Positions 1-8,109 of a stretch of 42,482 nt of DNA are shown here, piece by piece. Every line of letters begins with the position of its first letter. The first letter of the stretch is position 1. Below the pieces are notes generated by a model that ran no database searches, had not been told where the DNA came from, and saw only the letters and a list, made by a program, of their open reading frames with translations. This DNA is from JACJYE01 sp964432875 (GTDB lineage: Bacteria > Bacteroidota > Bacteroidia > Chitinophagales > Saprospiraceae): positions 1 to 42,482 of the forward strand of contig CAYSPJ010000037.1 of the NCBI GenBank assembly GCA_964432875.1, in the 5' to 3' direction. The position numbers and the translations under genes were made by a program.

Positions 1-108
1 GATGCCAAACGGGCAATCAGCCAGGCTGCCTGGCTGGCAGCCGTGGTGTAGAGAAAAAGGTAATCTTGAGGTGAGCGCCAGCTCTGGAAAGGGAGCCCAC
101 TTCACCCC

Positions 109-155
109 TTTAACCTTTAATCTTTATCCTTTAACCTTTCCTTTACCCTTTAACC
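109..155. repeat. degenerate heptanucleotide tandem repeat (TTTAACC)n
   Basis: Seven consecutive units of TTTAACC or close variants (TTTAATC, TTTATCC, TTTACCC); one unit is shortened to five bases. The array runs over the last codons and stop of the minus-strand aminotransferase. Read on the minus strand it is GGTTAAA-like and supplies several extra TAA stops just after the gene. It is a simple-sequence repeat, probably produced by slippage; no function can be assigned. Confidence 0.7.
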
Positions 156-1441
156 ACCTCCCCCACCGCCTGCACCAGCACGTCCAGCTCGCGGGTAGTG
201 GTATAAACATTAGGGGTCAGGCGCACCCCGGAAACGTTTTCCCATTCAATCGGTACGCTATGAATGCTGTGTTTTTTGAAGAAGAAATCAGCAACTTCAG
301 CCGGGGTTTTCCCCTCGATGCCCAGTAGGCCGATGGCACCACCCCATTCGGGCTTGAGGGAAGTGTACACCTGAACGCCGGGCAGCTCCAGCACCCGTTC
401 TGCCCAATAATTTTTCAAATAATGCAAGCGCTTTTCCTTGCGCTCTGGCCCGATCAGGTAGTGGAAATCAATAGCTTGGGCGATGCCTTGCTCAATGGCG
501 AAGGAGCGGGTGCCCAGCGCTTCAAACTTGCGGATGTCCTCGCTCTCCGGATCAGGAGCCGCCAACAGGGGGTAGAGGTTTTTAATTTTTTCCTGGCGCA
601 CGTACAACATGCCGCTGCCGAATGGAGCGCAGAGCCATTTGTGCAGGCTGGTACCGAAGTAATCGCACTCCAAGCTAGGGATGTCGTAGCAGATCTGGCC
701 GAAAGTGTGCGCCCCGTCTACCAGTACTTCAATGCCTCGACGGCGAGCTTCACGGGCGATTTCCCGCACCGGTAGGAGCTGCCCCGTCCAGTTGATCATG
801 TGCGTGAGCTGTACCACCCGGGTCTTCTCGGTGAAAGCAGCGGTAAAAGCCTTGACAATGGCCGCTTTATCTTCAATGGGGAACTGAAAAGAAAGCCATT
901 TTAGCACGATGCCGTCGCGCTGTTCGCGCTGTTTCCAGGCATTGATCATATTGGGGTAATCCTGCCGGGTCAGCACCACCTCATCGCCAGCTTTAAGCCG
1001 CAGGCCAAAGATGACCGTCTCCAGGGCTTCAGAGGTATTGCGGTTGATGGCTAGCTCTTCCGGCGAGCAGCCCGCCAAGCCGGCTAGCTTGCGGCGCAGC
1101 GGCTCACGGCCCTGATCCAGGATGCGCCACATGTAGTAGGAGGGGGTTTCATTGCTCAGTTCGTTGTAGCGCACCACCGCTTCCTGCACCACCTTCGGTT
1201 GGGGTGATACCCCTCCGTTGTTGAGGTTGATCATCGTAGGCGAAACGGTATAGGCTTGGCGCACCTGCTGCCAAAAGGTTTCATCTTCCACAGCCATCTC
1301 GGCCGACAAGCCCTTTAGGCGCTCCAGGCTATTCAGCAACTCCCGGCCGGGCAAACTGCTGAAAAATGGGATGGCGGGCATCAGGCCAGCAAAGCGGCCC
1401 AGCTGGTTTAAAAAGGCGCGGCGGTTGGCTATGGTTTTCAT
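143..1441 (-). CDS. exported class V aminotransferase-fold PLP enzyme (isopenicillin N epimerase-like)
   Basis: A 432-residue fold-type I PLP enzyme of the class V aminotransferase/cysteine desulfurase superfamily, closest in style to isopenicillin N epimerase-like proteins. The PLP-binding Asp lies in VDGAHTFG (D242) and the Schiff-base Lys in GTSLHKWL (K268). The ATG at 1441 was chosen over one at 1495 because it places a twin-arginine motif, NRRAFLNQLG (R7-R8), followed by a hydrophobic stretch at the N-terminus. That suggests Tat export of the folded, cofactor-loaded enzyme. The true substrate is unknown. The gene diverges from the T9SS protein at 1572, with about 130 bp between the starts, and its 3' end lies inside a heptanucleotide repeat. 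Confidence 0.85.
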   Translation of the reverse strand: MKTIANRRAFLNQLGRFAGLMPAIPFFSSLPGRELLNSLERLKGLSAEMAVEDETFWQQVRQAYTVSPTMINLNNGGVSPQPKVVQEAVVRYNELSNETPSYYMWRILDQGREPLRRKLAGLAGCSPEELAINRNTSEALETVIFGLRLKAGDEVVLTRQDYPNMINAWKQREQRDGIVLKWLSFQFPIEDKAAIVKAFTAAFTEKTRVVQLTHMINWTGQLLPVREIAREARRRGIEVLVDGAHTFGQICYDIPSLECDYFGTSLHKWLCAPFGSGMLYVRQEKIKNLYPLLAAPDPESEDIRKFEALGTRSFAIEQGIAQAIDFHYLIGPERKEKRLHYLKNYWAERVLELPGVQVYTSLKPEWGGAIGLLGIEGKTPAEVADFFFKKHSIHSVPIEWENVSGVRLTPNVYTTTRELDVLVQAVGEVVKG

Positions 1442-1571
1442 CAAGCGGTATTTAATCGGTTTGACAAAATCAGGAAACGGTATAAAGGTAAACAAGCTGG
1501 TGGAAAAACTTTCTACCGTCGGTAATGTTGGAATAATATTCTATCAGGAGGCTGTCAAAAAGATAAAAAAA

Positions 1572-4103
1572 ATGAAGCGCTCGTCCTGGCTTGGGGTCTT
1601 GCTGTGGCTCAGTTGCAACTGTGTTTACGCCCAGGTTCCCTTTACCTGTGAAGGGCAGGTATTTTGTATTTTGAATGATGGGGCTGAACTAGCACAGCTC
1701 TCCATCAACCCCGTCAACAACGCCATCCAGTTCACCCCCATCAGCATTGGTTTTAATGGCGGTATCGAAGCCCTGGCTTTTCGCTCGGCCGACCGTATGC
1801 TATATGCCATCGGGCAAGCCGGCCAGCGCCTCTACCGCATCGGTGCCGATGGTGCGGTAGAAGACCTGGGCGCGCTGCCGCTCAATCCTGCCCTGGACTA
1901 TCTGGCCGGCGACATCACCCCCGACGGTCGCTATTTGACTGCCATCGGCTCGCTCAATGGCATTGCCCAAAGCCTGGTACGCATCGACCTGGAGGATGCC
2001 AGTTTCAATACGACGCCTGTCACCCTGGGCGGCATGGCCAACATCGTCGATATTGCCTTCGACCCCCTTACCAATAATCTTTATGGCTACGATCTCAATA
2101 GCCGCAGTGTCCTGCGTATCGGGCTGAATAACGGCGCGCTGACTGCTTTCCCGCCCCTGGGCGCAGGCAATGCCATCCAGGGGCTCTTCTTCGATGCTTT
2201 CGGCCGTTTGTTTGGTTATGGGAGCACGGCTTTTGGCGTGGCCAGTGCACTGTTTGCCATCGATAAAAATACCGGTAGGGAAAGGCTGCGCCAAACGGGG
2301 CCGGTTTATCCCATCGCTGATGCGGCTTCCTGCCCTTATACCTTGGACCTCGAAAACCGGGTACTGCCGGCGGTGACCTTCCCCTGTGGCGATTTGTCTT
2401 ATGCTTTCGTCATCGGCAATAGTGCGGGTACTACTGCAGGGCTGAGCCTGGAGCATGCCCTGCCGCCCGGCTTCAGCTATCAGGGCCTGGCGCGCAACCC
2501 CTTTGGTGGCACGCTCGACCAAGCGGCACTGCCAGAGGTTTTCCGGCTGGAAAACCTGCAAGTGCCCAAAGGCGTAGATAGCATCGTCATCCTCGTACAA
2601 GCTGGCGACTTGCCGGGTGGTGATTACCGCAGCCAGGCCGTGCTGGGCAGCCTGCCGCCGGCCCTGGGCAGCACCCGCCGCTCTGACGATCCCACTACCC
2701 TGCGCGAAAGAGACAGCACGGCGGTGCGCATCAATCGAGTCGAAGAAGATAGCCTTTCCTTCAGCCGCTTTTTGTGCCTGGGTGAAAGCCTGCTGCTCGA
2801 TGCCAGTGCTTATGGTAGTAACCTGAGTTGGAATACCGGTGCAACCAGCGCGCAGATCGTAGTTACCGAAGAAGGGCTCTACTCTTTTGAAGCCGTCAGT
2901 GGCTGTCAATCTATCGTGGTCTCCTATCAGGTGACGATGGCTTCCTGCCCTTTCATCATCGAACTCAGCCACGGCATCTTGCCCGAAGAAACCTTCCCCT
3001 GCAACGAGGTGGACTTCCGCTACATCATCCGCAACGAATCGGGCATAAGCCGCAATGGCCTAAGCTTGATTGATACGCTGCCCGAGGGCATGACCTTTGC
3101 GGGCTTTACCCGCAATCCATTTGGCGGGACGCTCCGGCCAGGCCTGCCGCCGGGCATCATCCACCTGGAGGGCATGAAGGTGCCGGTGGGCATAGATTCC
3201 CTGGAGCTAAAGGTAGCCATTGGCCCCATCGGCCCTGGCACCTACCTGAACCGGGCGATGCTGGCCGGCTTGCCCGCAGCCCTGGGGCCGGTGCGCCTTT
3301 CAAATAGCTTGCTAGAGCCGGGCATGGATAGCACGGCACTGGAAGTGCTTGGCACCGGCACCGATACGCTCTGGCTAGATACGATTATCTGCCCGGGGGA
3401 AACCTTGGTATTGGACGGAAGCCCATACGGTGCCAACTACCTCTGGAACGACGGCTCCCGCAATGCCCGCCAAACCATCAACGCCCCCGGGGTTTACGAG
3501 CTTACCGTCTTTAACGGCTGTGAGCCTTTCTGGGTATTCTTTTACGTAGCTGGAGGCCCTGCTATCAGCGTGAGCCTGCCATTAGAAACGGTGGAAATCC
3601 ACTTGGGCGAGGAGTATGCCTTGTCCGCTATCTTGAACAATAGCGGTGATTCACTTTCAATTGAATGGTCGGGAGCGCTGAGCCAAACGCTCTCCTGTCT
3701 AGACTGCCTCGCTCCTATCGCCAAGCCTCTGGACAATACGACCTATACCGTGCGGGTTTCCAATGGCGTATGTGCCGATGCGGCCAGCATCCGTTTCCTG
3801 GTAGATAAATCGCGCCGGGTTTATGCCCCTAATGTCTTCTCACCCAATGGTGATGGGGCCAACGATTTCTTCTTCCTGCAAAGCCCCGACTTTGGCATCC
3901 TGCGTTCTTTGTGGGTCTTCGACCGTTGGGGCAAGCCCGTTTTTTATTCTGCCCATTCGGTTATGAATGATGCTGCCAGTGGCTGGGACGGCACCTTCAA
4001 AGGGCACCCCATACCTGTGGGCCTCTACGCCTGGATGGCGGAAATAGAATTTATTGGTGGGATAATTGAAGTGCTGAGTGGTGAGCTCTCCGTTTTGCGG
4101 TAA
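1572..4103 (+). CDS. secreted protein with duplicated adhesin-like module and T9SS type B (CHU_C) sorting domain
   Basis: An 843-residue secreted surface protein. The ATG at 1572 is preferred because it begins a classical signal peptide (MKRSSWLGVLLWLSCNC, ending near YAQ) and follows an AGGAGG-like sequence near 1546-1552; an in-frame ATG at 1371 would run backward through the divergent gene. After a beta-propeller-like N-terminal third (residues about 25-250) come two homologous modules of about 200 residues. Each opens with a Cys-Pro-Phe/Tyr strand, carries a FxRNPFGGTL motif and ends in a CLGES/CPGET...YxWNxG segment. The C-terminus, from VYAPNVFSPNGDGAND onward with FDRWG and GWDGTFKG, is the gliding-motility-associated C-terminal domain used for T9SS export. 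Likely an adhesin or matrix protein; no catalytic motif is visible. Confidence 0.85.
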   Translation: MKRSSWLGVLLWLSCNCVYAQVPFTCEGQVFCILNDGAELAQLSINPVNNAIQFTPISIGFNGGIEALAFRSADRMLYAIGQAGQRLYRIGADGAVEDLGALPLNPALDYLAGDITPDGRYLTAIGSLNGIAQSLVRIDLEDASFNTTPVTLGGMANIVDIAFDPLTNNLYGYDLNSRSVLRIGLNNGALTAFPPLGAGNAIQGLFFDAFGRLFGYGSTAFGVASALFAIDKNTGRERLRQTGPVYPIADAASCPYTLDLENRVLPAVTFPCGDLSYAFVIGNSAGTTAGLSLEHALPPGFSYQGLARNPFGGTLDQAALPEVFRLENLQVPKGVDSIVILVQAGDLPGGDYRSQAVLGSLPPALGSTRRSDDPTTLRERDSTAVRINRVEEDSLSFSRFLCLGESLLLDASAYGSNLSWNTGATSAQIVVTEEGLYSFEAVSGCQSIVVSYQVTMASCPFIIELSHGILPEETFPCNEVDFRYIIRNESGISRNGLSLIDTLPEGMTFAGFTRNPFGGTLRPGLPPGIIHLEGMKVPVGIDSLELKVAIGPIGPGTYLNRAMLAGLPAALGPVRLSNSLLEPGMDSTALEVLGTGTDTLWLDTIICPGETLVLDGSPYGANYLWNDGSRNARQTINAPGVYELTVFNGCEPFWVFFYVAGGPAISVSLPLETVEIHLGEEYALSAILNNSGDSLSIEWSGALSQTLSCLDCLAPIAKPLDNTTYTVRVSNGVCADAASIRFLVDKSRRVYAPNVFSPNGDGANDFFFLQSPDFGILRSLWVFDRWGKPVFYSAHSVMNDAASGWDGTFKGHPIPVGLYAWMAEIEFIGGIIEVLSGELSVLR

Positions 4104-4180
4104 ATCCTTTTCTTTTTTTCAAAAAAATGCTTTCTTGCATCTTCATTAACGGTTTTTCAAACTCAAAAGGACTTAAATAC

Positions 4181-5482
4181 ATGGTACAAAAATCACCTTT
4201 CCTCCTGTTTTTTAGCCTGCTGGTGCCGCTGTTTTCCGGCGCGCAGATTACCCTGGGCGCTTCCGACGTGCCGCCTTTTGGCGCTGTACTCGTCACCCAA
4301 TCTGATACCTTGCCAATCGGCCTGGACCCAGGTGGGGCTGGCGCAGCCGTCAGTTGGGACTTCTCGATGCTGGAGGGTGATGAACAGACTTCTAATACCG
4401 TGGTTGATCCAGCAGAAACACCTTTTGGCAGCTTTTTCCCCCAGGCAACCTTTGCATTTGTCAGTGATGCCGATTTTTACAGTTATGCGCAAGTGACCAG
4501 CGATGTCTTGTTTGCCTTGGGTGGTTCGGCTGCCTTGCCTACAGGAGGCGTCGTGACGGTAGCTTTCGCCCCTGCACAACAGCTGTTGACCGTGCCGGCT
4601 ACTTTCGGCAGCTCTTTTTCCAATAACTATGGAGTACGCTTAGAATTGGATGGCTCTGTCATCAATCCGCTGCTGGATTCGATCCGCATCATTCAAAATA
4701 ATTTCCAGCAAGCAGAAATTGACGCCTACGGTAACCTGGCACTACCCGATGCCTCCTACGAAGTACTGCGGCAGCGGGTAGAAACGCATACTACCGATTC
4801 GATTTTCATCAAGTTTTTTGGTGTGTGGAGTTTATTCGATGTTGCCCAAGACACCAGCTTGAGCTATGAATGGTGGGCTGCCGGAGGCCGGGGGCAGGTA
4901 TTGACGTTAGAGGTGGATGCGGAGGGCAATGTGTTTTTCGCAACTTACTTAGCTAGCTATATTGCTGCCCCTGTAGCTGCTTTTTCCGTGGAAATTATCG
5001 GCGAAGGCGAAGTGGCCTTCACCGATGAGTCTGCTAATACACCAACCCAATGGATGTGGGATTTTGGCGATGGCAACAGCAGTGAAGAACAGAACCCCAC
5101 TCATACTTATGAGGCCTCCGGAGAGTACGAGGTATGTCTTACGGCCTCCAATGCCGGAGGCGAGCATACCGCTTGTCAGGAAATCAGTATTGTGGTAACG
5201 AATACCGGGGAAGCGCTGTTGGTTGAGGGGTTGAAAGCCTACCCCTCGCCAAGTTCCGGGCTGCTTTCCCTCGAATTTGGCGAGCTGGCCGGAGAGCCAG
5301 TACAATTCAGTATTTTCAATACATTAGGCCAGAGCCTGCGCCACTACCGCCTGGATTTGGCCCCCGCCGGGCCTTGGGTGCTGGATGTGTCTACCCTGCC
5401 GCCCGGCCTGTATCATATTGCAGTGCAAGCAAAGGGCAAAACCGCTAAAGCTTTGTCTTTCCTGCGCAGCTCTGCTGAGTAG
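4181..5482 (+). CDS. secreted PKD-domain protein with T9SS type A sorting domain
   Basis: A 433-residue exported protein. The ATG at 4181 follows AAAAGG at a plausible distance and starts a signal peptide (MVQKSPFLLFFSLLVPLF, cleavage near SGAQ). The N-terminal 270 residues are beta-rich and not recognised. A PKD domain (about residues 275-355) carries the hallmark WDFGDGNSSEEQNPTHTY. The last 80 residues, with YPSPSSGLL and a final PPGLYHIAVQ strand, form the type A T9SS C-terminal domain, which directs outer-membrane export and cleavage. It lies 77 bp after the CHU_C gene and may be co-transcribed with it; a strong terminator follows. Function beyond surface display is unknown. Confidence 0.85.
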   Translation: MVQKSPFLLFFSLLVPLFSGAQITLGASDVPPFGAVLVTQSDTLPIGLDPGGAGAAVSWDFSMLEGDEQTSNTVVDPAETPFGSFFPQATFAFVSDADFYSYAQVTSDVLFALGGSAALPTGGVVTVAFAPAQQLLTVPATFGSSFSNNYGVRLELDGSVINPLLDSIRIIQNNFQQAEIDAYGNLALPDASYEVLRQRVETHTTDSIFIKFFGVWSLFDVAQDTSLSYEWWAAGGRGQVLTLEVDAEGNVFFATYLASYIAAPVAAFSVEIIGEGEVAFTDESANTPTQWMWDFGDGNSSEEQNPTHTYEASGEYEVCLTASNAGGEHTACQEISIVVTNTGEALLVEGLKAYPSPSSGLLSLEFGELAGEPVQFSIFNTLGQSLRHYRLDLAPAGPWVLDVSTLPPGLYHIAVQAKGKTAKALSFLRSSAE

Positions 5483-5492
5483 TTGAGCGAGC

Positions 5493-5550
5493 AAGGCCGG
5501 TTGGCGCTTTGAGGCAAAACTTCAAAGCGCCAACCGGCCTTACAGTTTTT
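5493..5550 (+). terminator. strong intrinsic terminator, perfect 20-bp stem
   Basis: The arms at 5493-5512 and 5522-5541 are exact reverse complements across 20 bp with a 9-nt loop. They are followed by ACAG and a T5 run at 5546-5550. The hairpin starts 10 bp after the stop of the PKD-domain gene and separates it from the convergent HAD gene. No T-run is present in the minus orientation. Confidence 0.85.
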
Positions 5551-5600
5551 AGGCGCTAAGCCCCTTCTCCCCTTTCATGTTTACTTCCAACGCGCTATGC

Positions 5601-6302
5601 CTACCGGCGGCTGCCTACTTCACTTGCCCCCATCAGCAGGTCGGTTAATTCCGCAAGGCTACCTACCGTTGTATCTGGCAGCAAGCCCAACTGCTCTGGT
5701 ACGGCTTCCCCGCGTTTTATCCAGGCAACTTGCAGGCCGCAGGCTGTAGCGCCGGCAACATCCCAAGTATTGGATGAAACGAAGAGCAGGTTCCAGCTTG
5801 CCTGCCCCAGTTTCTTTACCGGCAGTTGATAGATGGCAGGATTGGGCTTGTAGACTTGCAGCTCATCGGCGCTGATAATATCGTCGAATGAATCCGCGAG
5901 ATTGTTGAATGAGACGACGCGTTCCAGCATGCTGGGGTTGGCGTTGGAGAGAATGGCCAGATGGAAGCGGGTTTTCAGGCGGGCCAGAGCCTCGGGCACT
6001 TCGGGGAAAGCTTTCAAGCGATAGTACTCCTGCATAAGCGCCTGCTTATCAGCTCGTGAAAGCTCCTGGCCGACAGCCTGTAGCGCATAGCGCAGGGCAT
6101 CTTTGGTCAGTTCGTAAAAATCCACATAGCGCCCCATGATGGTGCGTAGCCAACTGTACTCGAGTTGTTTGCGGTGCCAGAGCTCGGCTACGGCAGGTGC
6201 CTGATTGCCGCATAGCTGTTCTAGCGCACTATGAATAGAGCCGAGGTCAAAAAGCGTACCATGAGCATCGAAGAAGACCCCTTTGATTTCCTTACTAATC
6301 AT
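5601..6302 (-). CDS. HAD hydrolase of the L-2-haloacid dehalogenase (type II) family, altered active site
   Basis: 233 residues, close to the usual length of L-2-haloacid dehalogenases. Motif I is FFDAHGTLFD (nucleophile D12), motif II LAILSN (S119/N120), the motif III Lys lies in VYKPNPAIY (K152, Y158), and the family signature SSNTWDVAGA (S176, N178, D181) is present. The WHRKQLEYSWLR segment also matches the family. However, the position of the halide-binding Arg of characterised enzymes (R41 in L-DEX YL, recalled from memory) is His43, and the Tyr12 equivalent is His14. Dehalogenase activity is therefore uncertain; it could be a phosphatase or a variant hydrolase. The start ATG overlaps the stop of the upstream Nudix gene (ATGA), implying translational coupling. 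Confidence 0.85.
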   Translation of the reverse strand: MISKEIKGVFFDAHGTLFDLGSIHSALEQLCGNQAPAVAELWHRKQLEYSWLRTIMGRYVDFYELTKDALRYALQAVGQELSRADKQALMQEYYRLKAFPEVPEALARLKTRFHLAILSNANPSMLERVVSFNNLADSFDDIISADELQVYKPNPAIYQLPVKKLGQASWNLLFVSSNTWDVAGATACGLQVAWIKRGEAVPEQLGLLPDTTVGSLAELTDLLMGASEVGSRR

Positions 6303-6868
6303 CTTTTTATTGCTTCATCAGTCCAATTGCTAAAAAACAGTAGTAGGGCATTGACGGTGTGGGGGTGCTGGAATCCCCCTGCATACAGCATCTGGCGGGC
6401 TTTGGCGGTTGACAAATGCACCAATTCTACTTCCTCGCCATCATCCAGTTGCTGGGCGGCATTATTGACCGCGCCCTCTGCCAGCCAGTGATGGATATAG
6501 CTATCCATGAAGACTGGATTGGAGGGGATGCTGCCCAAATAGCGCCAGTTTTGAGCCGTATAGCCAGCTTCCTCACGCAATTCCCGCCTTGCTGCCTCGC
6601 CATGTTCCTCACCCGGGTCAACGAAGCCGCCGGGCAACTCAAGGGTATAAGCCGCGATACCAAAGCGATACTGCCGCACAAAGAGTATCTGTCTATCTGC
6701 TGTAAGCGCTACAACATTGGCAGAATCCTCCGCTTCAAGGATGGTCATGCGTCCGGTCTGCCCGTTGCGCGGGTTAGTAAGATAGTCGTAGCGCACGCGG
6801 AAAAGCTTCAGGTCCGGGCCGGTTTCCTGGCTAATGAGGCGCCACGGTTTTGGGTTGCTGTCCTCCAT
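6299..6868 (-). CDS. Nudix hydrolase (ADP-ribose pyrophosphatase-like)
   Basis: A 189-residue Nudix protein. The complete Nudix box begins GFVDPGEEHGEAARRE and continues with LREEAGY, fitting GX5EX7REUXEEXGU. It provides the Mg2+-binding glutamates for hydrolysis of nucleoside diphosphates linked to another moiety. The preceding strand ILFVRQYRFGIAAYTLELPGG resembles the ADP-sugar pyrophosphatase branch (NudF/ADP-ribose type), so ADP-ribose or a related ADP-sugar is the best guess. It is the middle gene of a minus-strand operon: about 22 bp after the charged helical protein and overlapping the HAD hydrolase by 4 nt. A housecleaning role is likely. Confidence 0.85.
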   Translation of the reverse strand: MEDSNPKPWRLISQETGPDLKLFRVRYDYLTNPRNGQTGRMTILEAEDSANVVALTADRQILFVRQYRFGIAAYTLELPGGFVDPGEEHGEAARRELREEAGYTAQNWRYLGSIPSNPVFMDSYIHHWLAEGAVNNAAQQLDDGEEVELVHLSTAKARQMLYAGGFQHPHTVNALLLFFSNWTDEAIKR

Positions 6869-6890
6869 GCTTATTTAATAGCCCTCGCCT

Positions 6891-7922
6891 CTATTTGTCG
6901 TTTTTGTCATCGCCCTCGTCATCCAGGTCAAGGATGGCGTCGTCAATGAGTTCATTGCCATCGCCGTCTAGGTCTTCAAAGCCTTTAAGGCTTCCTTCTT
7001 TGGCTTCTGGTTTGTAATCCGGGTCTTGAGAGATTTTCATGCCCGGGCTAACTTCTTCCTGATAATCCCCTTCAGCAAAGCGCTCCGCCCGGCTGAAGAA
7101 ACTATCGAAGCCACCGAGGGGGTCTTTCTTGTTGTCCTCTTCCAGATTTTCGACATTGGATTTTGCAGTGCGCTCCTGTACGCGGCGCTCGAGTTCTGCT
7201 TTAGCCTCCCTGGCCTTCTGGGCCAACACGTCGGATACTTCTTTTTCTTTAGCCGCTTCAGCTTCTGCTTTTGCGGACAACTCGTTGAATTTATCCAGGA
7301 TTTTGCCGCCGACTTCTTCGGAAGTATCCATGATTTGTTTGCCGACTTTTTCCGACACGTCCTGGAATTTGCCCCAGGCTTTCTCTCCTTTTTCCAGTAC
7401 CTCTTTGCCGACTTTTTCGGAAATGTCCTGCGCTTTCTTGCCGAGGTTTTCCGCCGCACCCTTCAGCTTTTCGGCTACTTCGCTGGCTTTTTCGCCCTGC
7501 CCCCAGGTATCCGCTTTGGGGATATGGGGGGTTCCGTCATCATCATCGAGGAAGAGTTCATCTTGTGGCGGTTTAGCCTTTAGGGGCACATCGTTCGGGT
7601 GTTCGGATTTCAGGAAATCCTCTTCCACTTTGGGGTCAAAGAAACCGCGGGCTTTTTCAGACAGCTCGGTGGTTTTCTTCCAGGCATCATCCACCAAATC
7701 TTCGGCGAAGTGTTTGGCATCATCCAGTGCTTCTTTGGCTTTGGGCGTATATTCCTCTTTGAGGCCATGTACGGTATCCTTGGCTTTGTCAAAATATTCT
7801 TTTGACTTTTCGCCTATTTCCTCAGCGGCTTCCTTGCCGGTTTCAGCTGCTTTCCTGCCAGCAGATTTGGCGACCGATTTGGCACCAAAAAACAATTTTT
7901 TGAAATCATCAAGCATACTCAT
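6891..7922 (-). CDS. highly charged amphipathic-helix protein (apolipoprotein/LEA/YtxH-like)
   Basis: 343 residues, dominated by Lys, Glu, Ala and Asp with hardly any hydrophobic core. Residues about 5-95 and 145-260 are continuous amphipathic helix with 11-residue-like periodicity; the unit KxxDxSEKVGKx recurs (DISEKVGKEV, DVSEKVGKQI, DTSEEVGGKI). The last 40 residues are acidic and contain DLDGDGNELID, an EF-hand/dockerin-like calcium loop. No signal peptide or membrane segment is seen. Such proteins resemble LEA and YtxH-type stress proteins or apolipoprotein-like surface binders, but no defined function can be given. An alternative start is Met3. It is the first gene of the operon with the Nudix and HAD hydrolases. 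Confidence 0.75.
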   Translation of the reverse strand: MSMLDDFKKLFFGAKSVAKSAGRKAAETGKEAAEEIGEKSKEYFDKAKDTVHGLKEEYTPKAKEALDDAKHFAEDLVDDAWKKTTELSEKARGFFDPKVEEDFLKSEHPNDVPLKAKPPQDELFLDDDDGTPHIPKADTWGQGEKASEVAEKLKGAAENLGKKAQDISEKVGKEVLEKGEKAWGKFQDVSEKVGKQIMDTSEEVGGKILDKFNELSAKAEAEAAKEKEVSDVLAQKAREAKAELERRVQERTAKSNVENLEEDNKKDPLGGFDSFFSRAERFAEGDYQEEVSPGMKISQDPDYKPEAKEGSLKGFEDLDGDGNELIDDAILDLDDEGDDKNDK

Positions 7923-8109
7923 GATAAATCGATTTTATAAGTCCATGCAATACTAGTCGATAAATTAGGGAAATAAAAGCAGACTGCCAAGTTTTTTCGG
8001 CCTAGCTATCTTTTTTACAAAAAAAATCAGGCGGCCAGGCAACGCTTTACGAACTGGAGGGGTCTAAGGCAAGAAAGGCTATCGGAGGTTTAAACAAAGA
8101 CAGCGCTAA

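Noticed and set aside
1..51. Short open frame entering from the left edge (ends in WLAAVV then TAG at 49-51)
   Set aside because: It could be the tail of an upstream plus-strand gene, but 16 residues give no recognisable motif, so I did not call it.
1800..2972. 390-codon open frame on the minus strand
   Set aside because: It lies antisense inside the CHU_C protein gene, has no motif, and reflects GC-biased codon use of the real gene.
4179..4187. GTACCAT on the minus strand resembling an AraC half-site
   Set aside because: A single copy overlapping a start codon, with no partner at 21 bp; chance match.
7129..7956. 275-codon Ser/Phe-rich open frame on the plus strand
   Set aside because: Antisense to the Lys/Glu-rich helical protein; its Ser/Phe/Leu composition is the complement of Lys/Glu codons.
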